Shown: piece by piece, positions 1-5,545 of the stretch
Position numbering within the stretch: position 1 is the first letter of the stretch
Layout of the letters: each line of letters starts with the position of its first letter
Source of the DNA: Candidatus Shapirobacteria bacterium UBA2283
GTDB lineage: Bacteria > Patescibacteriota > Microgenomatia > UBA12405
DNA: 7,560 bases
Direction of reading: 5' to 3'
Assembly: GCA_002345725.1 (NCBI GenBank)
Contig: DDWP01000002.1
Coordinates: 1-7,560 of the forward strand
Made by a program: the position numbers and the translations under genes
The notes under the pieces: model-generated
The model's database searches: none
The model's input: the letters and a program-made list of their open reading frames with translations, nothing else
Told to the model about the DNA's origin: nothing

Positions 1-174
1 ATAATTCTTGGTCAGACTGTTGGTCTTTTAGCTATGTTTGTTGGTAACTTTATTTATGGTTTTACTAAGTACCGTAACGACAACAAAGCCCTCTTCCCTT
101 ATTCCAAAGTGGTCTTCCCTTTTGGCACTGTCTTACTGATCACTCTTTTCTTTAAGTTCGCCTTTAGTTTGTAA
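1..174 (+). CDS. C-terminal end of an unidentified integral membrane protein (5' part outside window)
   Basis: Reading from base 1 in frame 1 gives 57 codons and a TAA at 172-174. The peptide is strongly hydrophobic at both ends, with one probable membrane helix over residues 1-22, a polar loop with K, R, N and D around residues 24-31, and a second probable helix over residues 37-57 that runs to the C-terminus. This is the pattern of the tail of a polytopic inner-membrane protein. The family is not recognisable from so short a piece. The FPFG stretch before the last helix is faintly like the end of a prepilin peptidase, but that is a weak resemblance. The last 42 bases overlap the 3' end of the convergent dinD-like gene, and both frames look like genuine coding sequence there. 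The start lies outside the window. Confidence 0.6.
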   Translation: MILGQTVGLLAMFVGNFIYGFTKYRNDNKALFPYSKVVFPFGTVLLITLFFKFAFSL

Positions 175-921
175 GATATCCTTTTCTGGTTTTAATTCTT
201 CTGGCAATATTCCTCGCTTTAGTAGCGTCCTTCTTGTGGCTACGCTATTTTCATAAACTTCTTGATTTAATTTTGGTTTTCCAACTAAGTTTTTTTCTTT
301 GATATTGTGATCCGTCATTGCCAAGGCAAAATCTTTTGCCTTTAATTCCAAGAAAGAATCAAAATCTGCCAAAGCTCTGTCTTTAGGAATCTTTCTTTTA
401 TTTTTTAAAGTCCTTATTCCGATTCCACCATATAAACCTCGTATATGTTTGTCTTTAAATTCAGCAAAATCCCTCGACTGTTTTATACCTCTTTTGTAAA
501 CAGTTGATTCAATTTTTCTCTCCGTTTCTTTTAGTTTTTCTCTGGCTTCAATTCGCTTTATTGTTTTTTCTTTTTCCTCTACAATTTCCTGTTTTCTTGT
601 CTGCACCGCAAAATAAGTCTGAGCCTTAGCTATTTCTGTCTTTCGGCTATCTCCATTTTGAGCAATCAGATAGCAAGCATATCGAGTTAGCATATAATCT
701 TTAGTTTTTCGTTTACTACCTAAACCTAAATCAACCATTTTGTCGGTGCCGACAAAATGACCCATAACATCATGATCACTTTGGGCACATGACTGTTTAG
801 CTTTTTCAATCACCATCTCAAATTTCCTCCATTCTACATACCCCAACACCTTCATCAGCTCTCTCGCCGACCAGTATTCAAAATCATTGTTTGTTTTTTT
901 AATTACATCCAATTCATTCAT
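133..921 (-). CDS. dinD: DinD-like DNA-damage-inducible protein D (BRO-N/KilA-type N-terminus)
   Basis: The 262-residue product is close in length to E. coli DinD (about 274). It has the family's layout: a BRO-N/P22 antirepressor-like N-terminal domain (residues 12-110) with WSARELMKVLGY at 17-28, WRKFE at 31-35, TRYACYLIAQNGD at 79-91 and a KAQTYFAVQTR segment at 99-109, then a charged helical stretch (110-150) and a conserved C-terminal domain containing RGLYGG at 161-166. E. coli DinD is an SOS-induced protein reported to disassemble or inhibit RecA filaments, so a role in modulating recombination is inferred. An in-frame TGA at 925-927 makes this ATG the furthest upstream start. No Shine-Dalgarno precedes it, and a promoter ends five bases before the ATG. 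Its 3' end overlaps the converging membrane-protein gene by 42 bases. No E. coli-type or Bacillus-type LexA box is visible upstream. Confidence 0.85.
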   Translation of the reverse strand: MNELDVIKKTNNDFEYWSARELMKVLGYVEWRKFEMVIEKAKQSCAQSDHDVMGHFVGTDKMVDLGLGSKRKTKDYMLTRYACYLIAQNGDSRKTEIAKAQTYFAVQTRKQEIVEEKEKTIKRIEAREKLKETERKIESTVYKRGIKQSRDFAEFKDKHIRGLYGGIGIRTLKNKRKIPKDRALADFDSFLELKAKDFALAMTDHNIKEKNLVGKPKLNQEVYENSVATRRTLLKRGILPEELKPEKDILQTKGELKEKSDQ

Positions 922-926
922 GATTC

Positions 927-956
927 AATATAGCCCGAATAATATCCGAATGTCAA
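927..956 (-). promoter_or_regulatory. dinD promoter, predicted leaderless
   Basis: On the minus strand a perfect -35 TTGACA (951-956) is followed by an 18-base spacer and a -10 TATATT (927-932). Only five bases (922-926) separate the -10 from the ATG at 919-921, so the expected transcription start is the A of the ATG. There is no purine-rich ribosome site. Confidence 0.7.
935..951. repeat. Direct repeat CCGAAT, 11-base period, in the dinD promoter spacer
   Basis: CCGAAT occurs at 935-940 and again at 946-951. The copies are 11 bases apart, about one helical turn, and lie between the -35 and -10 of dinD; the second copy touches the -35. That position suits a repressor operator. The regulator is unknown, and the repeat could be chance. 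Confidence 0.4.
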
Positions 957-974
957 CATCTTTTGCCTGCTGTG

Positions 975-1000
975 CCCGCCGTAGCCTTGGCGTAGGTGGG
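975..1000. repeat. GC-rich imperfect hairpin, intergenic repeat
   Basis: CCCGCC (975-980) pairs with GGTGGG (995-1000) with one wobble, around a 14-base loop. The surrounding GC-rich stretch stands out sharply from the AT-rich flanks. The CCCGCCGTAGCC...GGCGTAGG pattern resembles an intergenic repeat I recall from CPR genome assemblies; this copy seems degenerate. It lies just upstream of the dinD promoter and downstream of the hydrolase gene, so it might also help to end the hydrolase transcript, though no clear U-tract follows. Confidence 0.5.
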
Positions 1001-1057
1001 GTATGACCTATGGATCGGTATTTACATTGACACTAATAAGCACCGTCTCTATTTTTA

Positions 1058-1071
1058 CCCCCTCCCCACCC
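1058..1071 (-). other. G-run tract (three runs) after the hydrolase gene
   Basis: Read on the minus strand, this is three G runs of 3, 4 and 5 separated by single bases, followed by a run of A. It starts 20 bases beyond the hydrolase stop. There are too few runs for a standard four-run three-tetrad quadruplex, so a function is only a possibility. Confidence 0.25.
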
Positions 1072-1090
1072 TCTTATTTATCATTCAGCT

Positions 1091-1636
1091 TTAGTTAGTT
1101 TTAGTTATCTCTGTCTTAAAGAATTTTTCTGCCGTCTCTATTAAAAGTTCCCAGTTTCTATAACTATGACTATCGATTCCTACTTCATTAATTACTTTAC
1201 AATCAACCTTCACTTTTTCTTCAACTATTTTTCTTACATCTTCGTATCCAGCTAGTGGGTCAAATTCATTCTGAATAAAGATCGTCTCTACATGTAATTC
1301 TTCTAGATATTTATCGATTTCATAACCAGAAGCTTTTGCTGTTAGGTAGGGTAGACCGCAGATAATTAACTTTTTTGGTGAAATTGTCTTTTCGTATATA
1401 TTTTTAAGTGCAATTATCGACCCGATTGATTTAGCAAAAACAACATAATCTTTTGTATCACCAATTAATTTTTGGAGATTAACCGACTCTTTAGGTATGT
1501 CAGCCCATTCTTCTCCGGTATCCCAGTGTATATAGTAAAGTATTTCTCCACTGGCAAAACCATCAAACCTTTCTTTGACTTCCTCGATCCACACTTTGTT
1601 GTTGGGACTATTTCCAGGTAGATAAATTATATACAT
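1091..1636 (-). CDS. Small alpha/beta-hydrolase-fold protein
   Basis: The 181-residue product has the size and spacing of small single-domain alpha/beta hydrolases such as the RBBP9/YdeN group. The probable catalytic triad is visible: Ser70 in A-K-S-I-G (68-72, after the strand YVVF), Asp126 in NEFDP after the strand ETIFIQ, and His157 in DSHSY near the end. The N-terminal strand followed by LPGNS (6-10) fits the oxyanion-hole region. The usual G-x-S-x-G has Ala in place of the first Gly, which is tolerated in the superfamily. There is no signal peptide or membrane segment, so it should be cytoplasmic. The substrate cannot be told; esterase or lipase-like activity is the family expectation. 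The start is firm because an in-frame TAG lies at 1649-1651. The gene follows the MFS gene by 54 bases on the same strand but has its own -10. Confidence 0.7.
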   Translation of the reverse strand: MYIIYLPGNSPNNKVWIEEVKERFDGFASGEILYYIHWDTGEEWADIPKESVNLQKLIGDTKDYVVFAKSIGSIIALKNIYEKTISPKKLIICGLPYLTAKASGYEIDKYLEELHVETIFIQNEFDPLAGYEDVRKIVEEKVKVDCKVINEVGIDSHSYRNWELLIETAEKFFKTEITKTN

Positions 1637-1642
1637 GGATAA

Positions 1643-1648
1643 ATTGTA
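1643..1648 (-). promoter_or_regulatory. -10 element of the hydrolase gene, predicted leaderless
   Basis: TACAAT on the minus strand ends six bases before the ATG (1634-1636). No good -35 is seen; the expected -35 position falls inside the GC-rich repeat at 1664-1681. No Shine-Dalgarno is present. Confidence 0.5.
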
Positions 1649-1663
1649 CTATTAAATCCCTCT

Positions 1664-1681
1664 TGCCTGCAGGCAGGCAGG
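1664..1681. repeat. Palindromic GGCAGG-type intergenic repeat
   Basis: TGCCTGCAGGCA (1664-1675) is a perfect 12-base palindrome, continued by GGCAGG units to 1681. It is a GC-rich island in AT-rich DNA between the MFS stop and the hydrolase start. The motif shares TTGCCTGC with the sequence at 963-970 next to the 975-1000 hairpin, suggesting related repeat families. As a stem after the MFS gene it may also weaken read-through. Confidence 0.5.
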
Positions 1682-1690
1682 AAAGTCAAA

Positions 1691-2857
1691 TTATTTTTCA
1701 GCTCTAATCATCTTAAACAATTTCCACGTTAACCATACAGCTACCACGCTAAGGCCTTGTGCTGTAATTAGTGCTAGTCTGGGGCCAACGTTATCTGCTA
1801 CCCAGCCAAGAGATACCAGGCACATCCCATAAAATATATTTTTTGCCAGTGAGTTCAACGAACCCATTGTTGCCCTTTGCTTGTCACTAAATTCTTTTTG
1901 TTTGAGTGAGTTTTGCGCTACCGTAGTTGGTCCAAAAAGAATTGAGGTTGATGATAATATCGCTGGGGATAAAGCAGTTGGAAATATAAACGCAACTAGG
2001 TTCACAATCATATTGTATATTTGCTCAAACAGTAGAATATTTATAGCCTTAAATTTATTAATAATCTTTCCACTCCATCCAAAGCCTACTGCTGCCCCAA
2101 TATTTGATAAGGTGCTAGCTATTCCGATTGCCCACGTTGGCCACAGTAATGATATGAAAACAGGTCTAAAAGAGAAACTCGCTTCCCTCAATCCAAATCC
2201 TATGATTTCTGTCAAGCTTAACAGTCGAAGTTTTTCATTTTTTAAAAAGTTATTTATGGAATCTTTCAAATGAGCATATATGTTAGCCCCTCCTTTGGAA
2301 CGCGTTCCGGTATCAACCAACCAAAAACTACTTATAAATGAAATTATGTGCGGAATCACCGACAACCACATAACTAGTCCTACAGAAAAAACATACAAGA
2401 AGCCTCCAATTATCGAAGCTATTCCTATTGACCATTGTTCAGCTGAACCTATATATCCCAGGTGCTTTTCCAAGTCTTCGCTTTTATCAAGTTTTTGTAA
2501 ACTGTCATAGAGCATGGCGTCATTATTTCCGCTATAAAATGACCTTGCCAAACCTTCCAGTACCGCCCCTATAAATAAAAACCAATAGCTTATCCCTATC
2601 GCATAAAAAACAAATGATAACGCATAGAAGAAGTTACCCAGCATTGTCGTATATTTTCTTCCTATCAAGTCTGAAAAAATACCCGTCGGAATTTCAAATA
2701 TTGCTGCACTTACCATCTCTACTGCCAAGACGCTCATTCCTAATGTGTATGACCCCGACACTTTAGCAAAGTAGATAACCGCCAGAGGTGACCACAAGTT
2801 AAAGCCGATCAAAAACCCCTGCCAAGTTAGTATTTTAATATTCCTGGAATAATCCAT
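1691..2857 (-). CDS. Major facilitator superfamily transporter, drug-efflux-like
   Basis: At 388 residues with about twelve hydrophobic segments, this matches MFS transporters of the drug:proton antiporter type in the inner membrane. The signature loop 2-3 motif is clear: FEIPTG (54-59) running into G59-I-F-S-D63-L-I-G-R67-K68. The pair FYSGNNDAMLYDSL (107-120) resembles the end of helix 4 in the multidrug and uncharacterised MFS groups. A charged central linker sits around 182-212 (TRSKGG, then NEKLRL). The second half repeats the fold, with DKQRAT at 325-330 and GWVADNVGPR at 351-360. The substrate is unknown; export of a toxic compound or metabolite is the family expectation. The upstream frame stays open for about ten codons but has no ATG, GTG or TTG, so the start is firm. 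No frameshift is apparent. Confidence 0.85.
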   Translation of the reverse strand: MDYSRNIKILTWQGFLIGFNLWSPLAVIYFAKVSGSYTLGMSVLAVEMVSAAIFEIPTGIFSDLIGRKYTTMLGNFFYALSFVFYAIGISYWFLFIGAVLEGLARSFYSGNNDAMLYDSLQKLDKSEDLEKHLGYIGSAEQWSIGIASIIGGFLYVFSVGLVMWLSVIPHIISFISSFWLVDTGTRSKGGANIYAHLKDSINNFLKNEKLRLLSLTEIIGFGLREASFSFRPVFISLLWPTWAIGIASTLSNIGAAVGFGWSGKIINKFKAINILLFEQIYNMIVNLVAFIFPTALSPAILSSTSILFGPTTVAQNSLKQKEFSDKQRATMGSLNSLAKNIFYGMCLVSLGWVADNVGPRLALITAQGLSVVAVWLTWKLFKMIRAEK

Positions 2858-2863
2858 AAAAGT

Positions 2864-2891
2864 ATTATATTTGCTAAGTCCCCCTTGTCAA
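2864..2891 (-). promoter_or_regulatory. MFS gene promoter, consensus -35 and -10, predicted leaderless
   Basis: On the minus strand a perfect TTGACA (2886-2891) and a perfect TATAAT (2864-2869) are separated by 16 bases. The -10 ends six bases before the ATG at 2855-2857. The -35 lies over the loop of the hairpin repeat at 2876-2901, so the repeat itself provides it. Confidence 0.75.
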
Positions 2892-2901
2892 AGGGGGATT
2901 T
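2876..2901. repeat. CCCCCTT/AAGGGGG hairpin repeat between divergent genes
   Basis: Bases 2876-2886 pair with 2891-2901 over 11 positions (one G-T wobble), leaving the four-base loop GTCA. The AGGAGG at 2902-2907 just outside is part of the same GC-rich island. Repeats with a CCCCCTTTGACAAGGGGG core are familiar from many bacterial genomes. Here it lies between the divergent MFS and unknown-protein genes. Confidence 0.7.
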
Positions 2902-2914
2902 AGGAGGATTGGAT

Positions 2915-2923
2915 TGGTATAAT
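2915..2923 (+). promoter_or_regulatory. Extended -10 promoter of the 2929-3465 gene, predicted leaderless
   Basis: TGGTATAAT is a perfect extended -10. It ends five bases before the ATG at 2929. No fair -35 exists at the right distance, which is common for extended -10 promoters. AGGAGG at 2902-2907 is 21 bases from the ATG and upstream of the -10, so it is too far away to act as a ribosome site and would not be in the predicted mRNA. Confidence 0.65.
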
Positions 2924-2928
2924 AATCT

Positions 2929-3465
2929 ATGCAAAAAAATATTGATCTCCAAAAATTCATGGATAAAGTTAAAGCCGCTGAAGCTGGTCACGAGATGGAT
3001 CTAGCCTCAGGTGAAGATCTTTCTATGGCTGTTATGAACCTCATCGCTATCGAAGAACATATGTATTTCAATGCCAATAAAACTGGCAAAGTCAAATATT
3101 TCGAATTACTCCACGAGACTCGCGAGATTCGTAAAGTACTTATGAAAATGCTTATCCCCAAATATGAAGGTGAAGTCTGGTGCACCAGCAAACATCTTCT
3201 TGCCGCCTCTATGCGCGTCATGGAAGTTGGTACCAAATATCAGACCAAAGGTGACACCAAAACTGCCTATGATCTCTTCAAAAAATCCTACGACCTCTAC
3301 AATCTCTTCTGGGCCATAAATTTAAATATGACAGATGCTAAAACCATCTCTTCTGATTCTCTCCCAAAAGAAAAAAATGAGCCAGAAGTCAATCTAAAAA
3401 AATCCGACTTTCTCGGCAATATCAGTGGCGCTATCGGCAAAATTCTAGACTGTTGTCGTGAGTAA
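2929..3465 (+). CDS. Conserved-looking helical protein of unknown function
   Basis: The 178-residue product matches no family I recognise. It looks soluble and mostly alpha-helical: helices around 5-20, 28-48, 55-78, 84-106 and 109-131, then a polar linker rich in K, E, S and P (138-158) and a short C-terminal helix ending in Cys-Cys. There is no signal peptide or membrane segment. The second to fourth helices carry EEH (42-44), H62, E63, C85 and H89, residues that could bind a metal in a helical bundle, but no standard ferritin, hemerythrin or rubrerythrin motif is complete. The YxxxGDxxxAxxLFxxSYxLY pattern at 104-124 is like one TPR-type helical hairpin. The start is firm, with an in-frame TAA at 2923-2925 and a -10 five bases upstream. 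The gene diverges from the MFS gene, and its last 21 bases overlap the 3' end of the peptidase gene. Confidence 0.75.
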   Translation: MQKNIDLQKFMDKVKAAEAGHEMDLASGEDLSMAVMNLIAIEEHMYFNANKTGKVKYFELLHETREIRKVLMKMLIPKYEGEVWCTSKHLLAASMRVMEVGTKYQTKGDTKTAYDLFKKSYDLYNLFWAINLNMTDAKTISSDSLPKEKNEPEVNLKKSDFLGNISGAIGKILDCCRE

Positions 3466-5208
3466 TTGCTCCTGCCAGCCTTTAATCACTTCAAAGCCTC
3501 CTCTCCAAAAATTCTCATCGCTCATATCTACTCCAATTTCCTCTAATATTTCTTTAGGGTCTCTCGAACCGCCGGCTTCAAGTAAGTTCTCAATTTGTTT
3601 TACAAATCCTTTATCTTTTTTGTATCTGGCATACAAAGATAACGATAGCAATTCTCCAAAGCTATAGGCATAACAATAGAAAGGGGATTCAAATATATGG
3701 CTAACATACATCCATTCATATTTAAAAACATTATCAACTTTAACTCCTGGCCCAAATTGTTCTTTGAGTCCCGATAGCCATAATTTTGATAATTCTTTTT
3801 CTGTTGTCCCTTTAGCCACCATTTTATGGGCTTCAACTTCAAATATTTCAAAATAAGCCTGTCGTAATATTGTGGCGTACGATTCACCAATTTTTTCCGA
3901 CAACATCTGTCTTTTCACCTCAATGTCTTTCTCTTTTGCTAGCATTTTTTCAAACATTATTGTTTCCGCCAAAGTCGAGGCTGTTTCCGCCAAAGGCAGG
4001 TTAGCATGTTGGCTACTGGCGTAATGTTTGTTGGCATACAAACTGTGGACTCCATGACCTAGTTCATGAGCTAAAGTCGACACATCTCGAGTCGTATTAG
4101 TGTGATTTAACATGACGTATGGAGTTATCTTTGGACCAACTGTCGCACAAAACGCCCCACTCCTCTTATTTTTCTTAATCTCCCAATCGATGTGATTTTC
4201 CTCAATCATTTTTCTAGCTTCATTAGCAAACCTGGGGCTAAATTCTTCAAAACTCTCTAACACCATCTTTTTACTCTCTTCAAAACCATATTTTCTTTCT
4301 TTAATTTTTGTTGTCGGAGCATAAAGGTCAAATCTACTCAGCTTAGATTTTTTAAGCATTTTCCCCTTATATTCAAAATATTTCCAAAACACCTTTCTTT
4401 CTTCTCTGCACACTTTCAATAATGTTTCTATTGCCTTATCGGGTAAATGATTAGCAAAATTTCTTACGGAGATGGGGGAATCATAGCCTCTAATTTTTGC
4501 CTCAAATCCCCAGTCTCTCACTACCGCCTGATACATCACAAAAAACTTGTCACTATTCTCTTGGTGTTTTTTGAATAAAGCCCGATAAGCCCCCTCTCTT
4601 AATTTTGGGTTTTTAGAGTGGACCAAAGACATCAATTCTCCTTGAGTTTTAATCTTTTTCTTTCCTAGCTCATATACAAAATCAGCTTCAATTAATCCTC
4701 TTAGATCACTAATTACTTGGCCACCCGCTACGTCCTTATTATCAATTATTTCTTCTTCTCTTTGAGTCAAAGTATGTTTCGCGGCCAATCTGGCATAATT
4801 TAATCCGTATTCTAGGTCTGGTATTGCCTTAAATAATCGGCTCGCACTCATATCATCCAAAGTTTTTTTGCCTTCGACCGGTAACCCTTTTAACCAGTGG
4901 CCTACTTTACGGCTTTTTTCATTAAACTTCAGTACTAAGTTGTCGACCTTAGTTTTCATCAATCTCGCCTGAGTGTCTTTTTGATCAACTGATTCTTTTA
5001 ACATTGGTAAATATCCTAGTCGGCTAAATATCTCCCCGACATTCTCGTCAAATTCTAGAAATTTTTTGAACTCATTCAAGCTCATGTCTTTTGACAATTT
5101 CTCCCACCATTTCTCCATCAATTCGATAGACTTTTCCGCCTCAGTCAATAGCTCCTCAAATTTATTATCAGGACAGACATCGTCTAGGTTCCAGCCATTT
5201 TTTTGCAT
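3445..5208 (-). CDS. pepF: M3-family oligoendopeptidase (PepF-like zinc metallopeptidase)
   Basis: The product is 587 residues, close to the usual 600 of oligoendopeptidase F. The N-terminal helical part (about 1-200) corresponds to the lid region; the catalytic part follows. The zinc site is clear: H381-E382-L-G-H385, with the third ligand most likely E408 in the PLAETAST segment 27 residues on. H504 and the FYCYAYSFG stretch (510-518) match the substrate-binding His/Tyr region conserved in M3 enzymes. The family cuts short peptides in the cytoplasm and feeds amino-acid recycling. No signal peptide is seen. An in-frame TAA at 5212-5214 fixes the start, and no Shine-Dalgarno lies close by: AGGAG (plus-strand 5232-5236) is 23 bases away and upstream of the -10. 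The stop is TAG, inside the 3' end of the converging gene. Confidence 0.92.
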   Translation of the reverse strand: MQKNGWNLDDVCPDNKFEELLTEAEKSIELMEKWWEKLSKDMSLNEFKKFLEFDENVGEIFSRLGYLPMLKESVDQKDTQARLMKTKVDNLVLKFNEKSRKVGHWLKGLPVEGKKTLDDMSASRLFKAIPDLEYGLNYARLAAKHTLTQREEEIIDNKDVAGGQVISDLRGLIEADFVYELGKKKIKTQGELMSLVHSKNPKLREGAYRALFKKHQENSDKFFVMYQAVVRDWGFEAKIRGYDSPISVRNFANHLPDKAIETLLKVCREERKVFWKYFEYKGKMLKKSKLSRFDLYAPTTKIKERKYGFEESKKMVLESFEEFSPRFANEARKMIEENHIDWEIKKNKRSGAFCATVGPKITPYVMLNHTNTTRDVSTLAHELGHGVHSLYANKHYASSQHANLPLAETASTLAETIMFEKMLAKEKDIEVKRQMLSEKIGESYATILRQAYFEIFEVEAHKMVAKGTTEKELSKLWLSGLKEQFGPGVKVDNVFKYEWMYVSHIFESPFYCYAYSFGELLSLSLYARYKKDKGFVKQIENLLEAGGSRDPKEILEEIGVDMSDENFWRGGFEVIKGWQEQLLTTTV

Positions 5209-5213
5209 GATTT

Positions 5214-5219
5214 ATTGTA
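5214..5219 (-). promoter_or_regulatory. -10 element of the peptidase gene, predicted leaderless
   Basis: TACAAT on the minus strand ends five bases before the ATG at 5206-5208. The best -35 candidate is TTGTAT (plus-strand 5239-5244) at a long 19-base spacing, so the -35 is uncertain. Confidence 0.5.
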
Positions 5220-5254
5220 TCTTATTTAATTCTCCTAAATACAACCCTATAATG

Positions 5255-5283
5255 TTGATATTTAGGATACTTTTGTATATAAT
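5255..5283 (+). promoter_or_regulatory. Near-consensus sigma70-type promoter reading toward the TPM-like gene
   Basis: TTGATA (5255-5260), a 17-base spacer and a perfect TATAAT (5278-5283) predict a transcript starting near 5290. Unlike the other promoters in this window, no ATG follows within a few bases. Transcription would instead enter a leader of about 265 bases before the 5556 start codon. Confidence 0.7.
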
Positions 5284-5294
5284 ACGCACTCAAT

Positions 5295-5331
5295 AGGCAT
5301 CAAAGTGCAATTGCTGCACTAACTCATGCTT
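5295..5331 (+). other. Nested hairpin at the predicted 5' end of the leader
   Basis: AGGCAT (5295-5300) pairs with ATGCTT (5326-5331) with one wobble. Inside, AGTGCA (5304-5309) pairs perfectly with TGCACT (5315-5320) around a five-base loop. Internal loops are three and five bases. In the predicted transcript it would begin about five bases from the 5' end. Confidence 0.5.
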
Positions 5332-5370
5332 ATTAAACGCACTTTAACAATCAAGAGTATATATAAAAGC

Positions 5371-5433
5371 TAAGCTGTGGTGCACCTAGCGCCGAATCTA
5401 AGTCAGGTTCGACTCTGCGCGCACTACAGCTTA
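5371..5433. other. Long imperfect hairpin in the leader
   Basis: The outer stem is 13 pairs (5371-5383 with 5421-5433) with one G-U wobble. After a five-base bulge, GCGC (5389-5392) pairs with GCGC (5417-5420). After a second five-base bulge on the other side, CGAATC (5393-5398) pairs with GGTTCG (5406-5411), with a seven-base loop. In all, about 23 pairs in 63 bases. GGTTCGACTC looks like a tRNA T-loop, but no tRNA can be folded around it. The plus strand continues with A's, not U's, so it is not a usual terminator in that direction; for minus-strand transcripts a mixed T/A tract follows. Confidence 0.6.
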
Positions 5434-5545
5434 AAAAATGTAGCCAAAATCCAAAATAGCGTCCTGAGGAGGTACGCCACCGAAACTGAAATGTTTGTGT
5501 TGAGATCTTAGAAACAAAAAACCGCGCAATATCAATCTGATTCAT

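Noticed and set aside
1027..1055. Plus-strand TTGACA-N17-TATTTT promoter-like sequence
   Set aside because: No gene or ATG follows within reach; only antisense to the hydrolase gene. The -10 is weak, and such matches are expected in AT-rich DNA.
1003..1098. 31-codon plus-strand frame starting ATGACC
   Set aside because: Low-complexity S/T/P/F product, no ribosome site, no leaderless -10; it overlaps the hydrolase 3' end.
2297..2308. Perfect palindrome GGAACGCGTTCC
   Set aside because: It lies inside the MFS coding sequence in the linker, and one or two 12-base palindromes are expected by chance in a window this size.
1881..2510. Plus-strand frames opposite the MFS gene
   Set aside because: The minus-strand MFS frame carries clear family motifs across the same bases, so these are shadows.
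5326..5373. 15-codon leader peptide frame (start ATGCTTATT)
   Set aside because: No ribosome site and no run of one amino acid that would suggest attenuation; the start codon is buried in the first hairpin. Kept only as a note in the leader entry.
5399..5433. tRNA 3' half, from the T-loop-like GGTTCGACTC
   Set aside because: The T-stem would need one extra C, no acceptor or D-arm can be paired upstream, and the bases are better used in the long hairpin. An attachment-site remnant cannot be shown either.
5464..5485. Hammerhead ribozyme-like core: CTGAGGA, a three-pair stem GGT/ACC, then GAAA
   Set aside because: Neither of the two GUH/AGUC-type sites upstream (5402-5404, 5440-5442) gives both stem I and stem III, and no GACGC-type partner for the strand before CTGA exists downstream. 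The core alone is likely chance.
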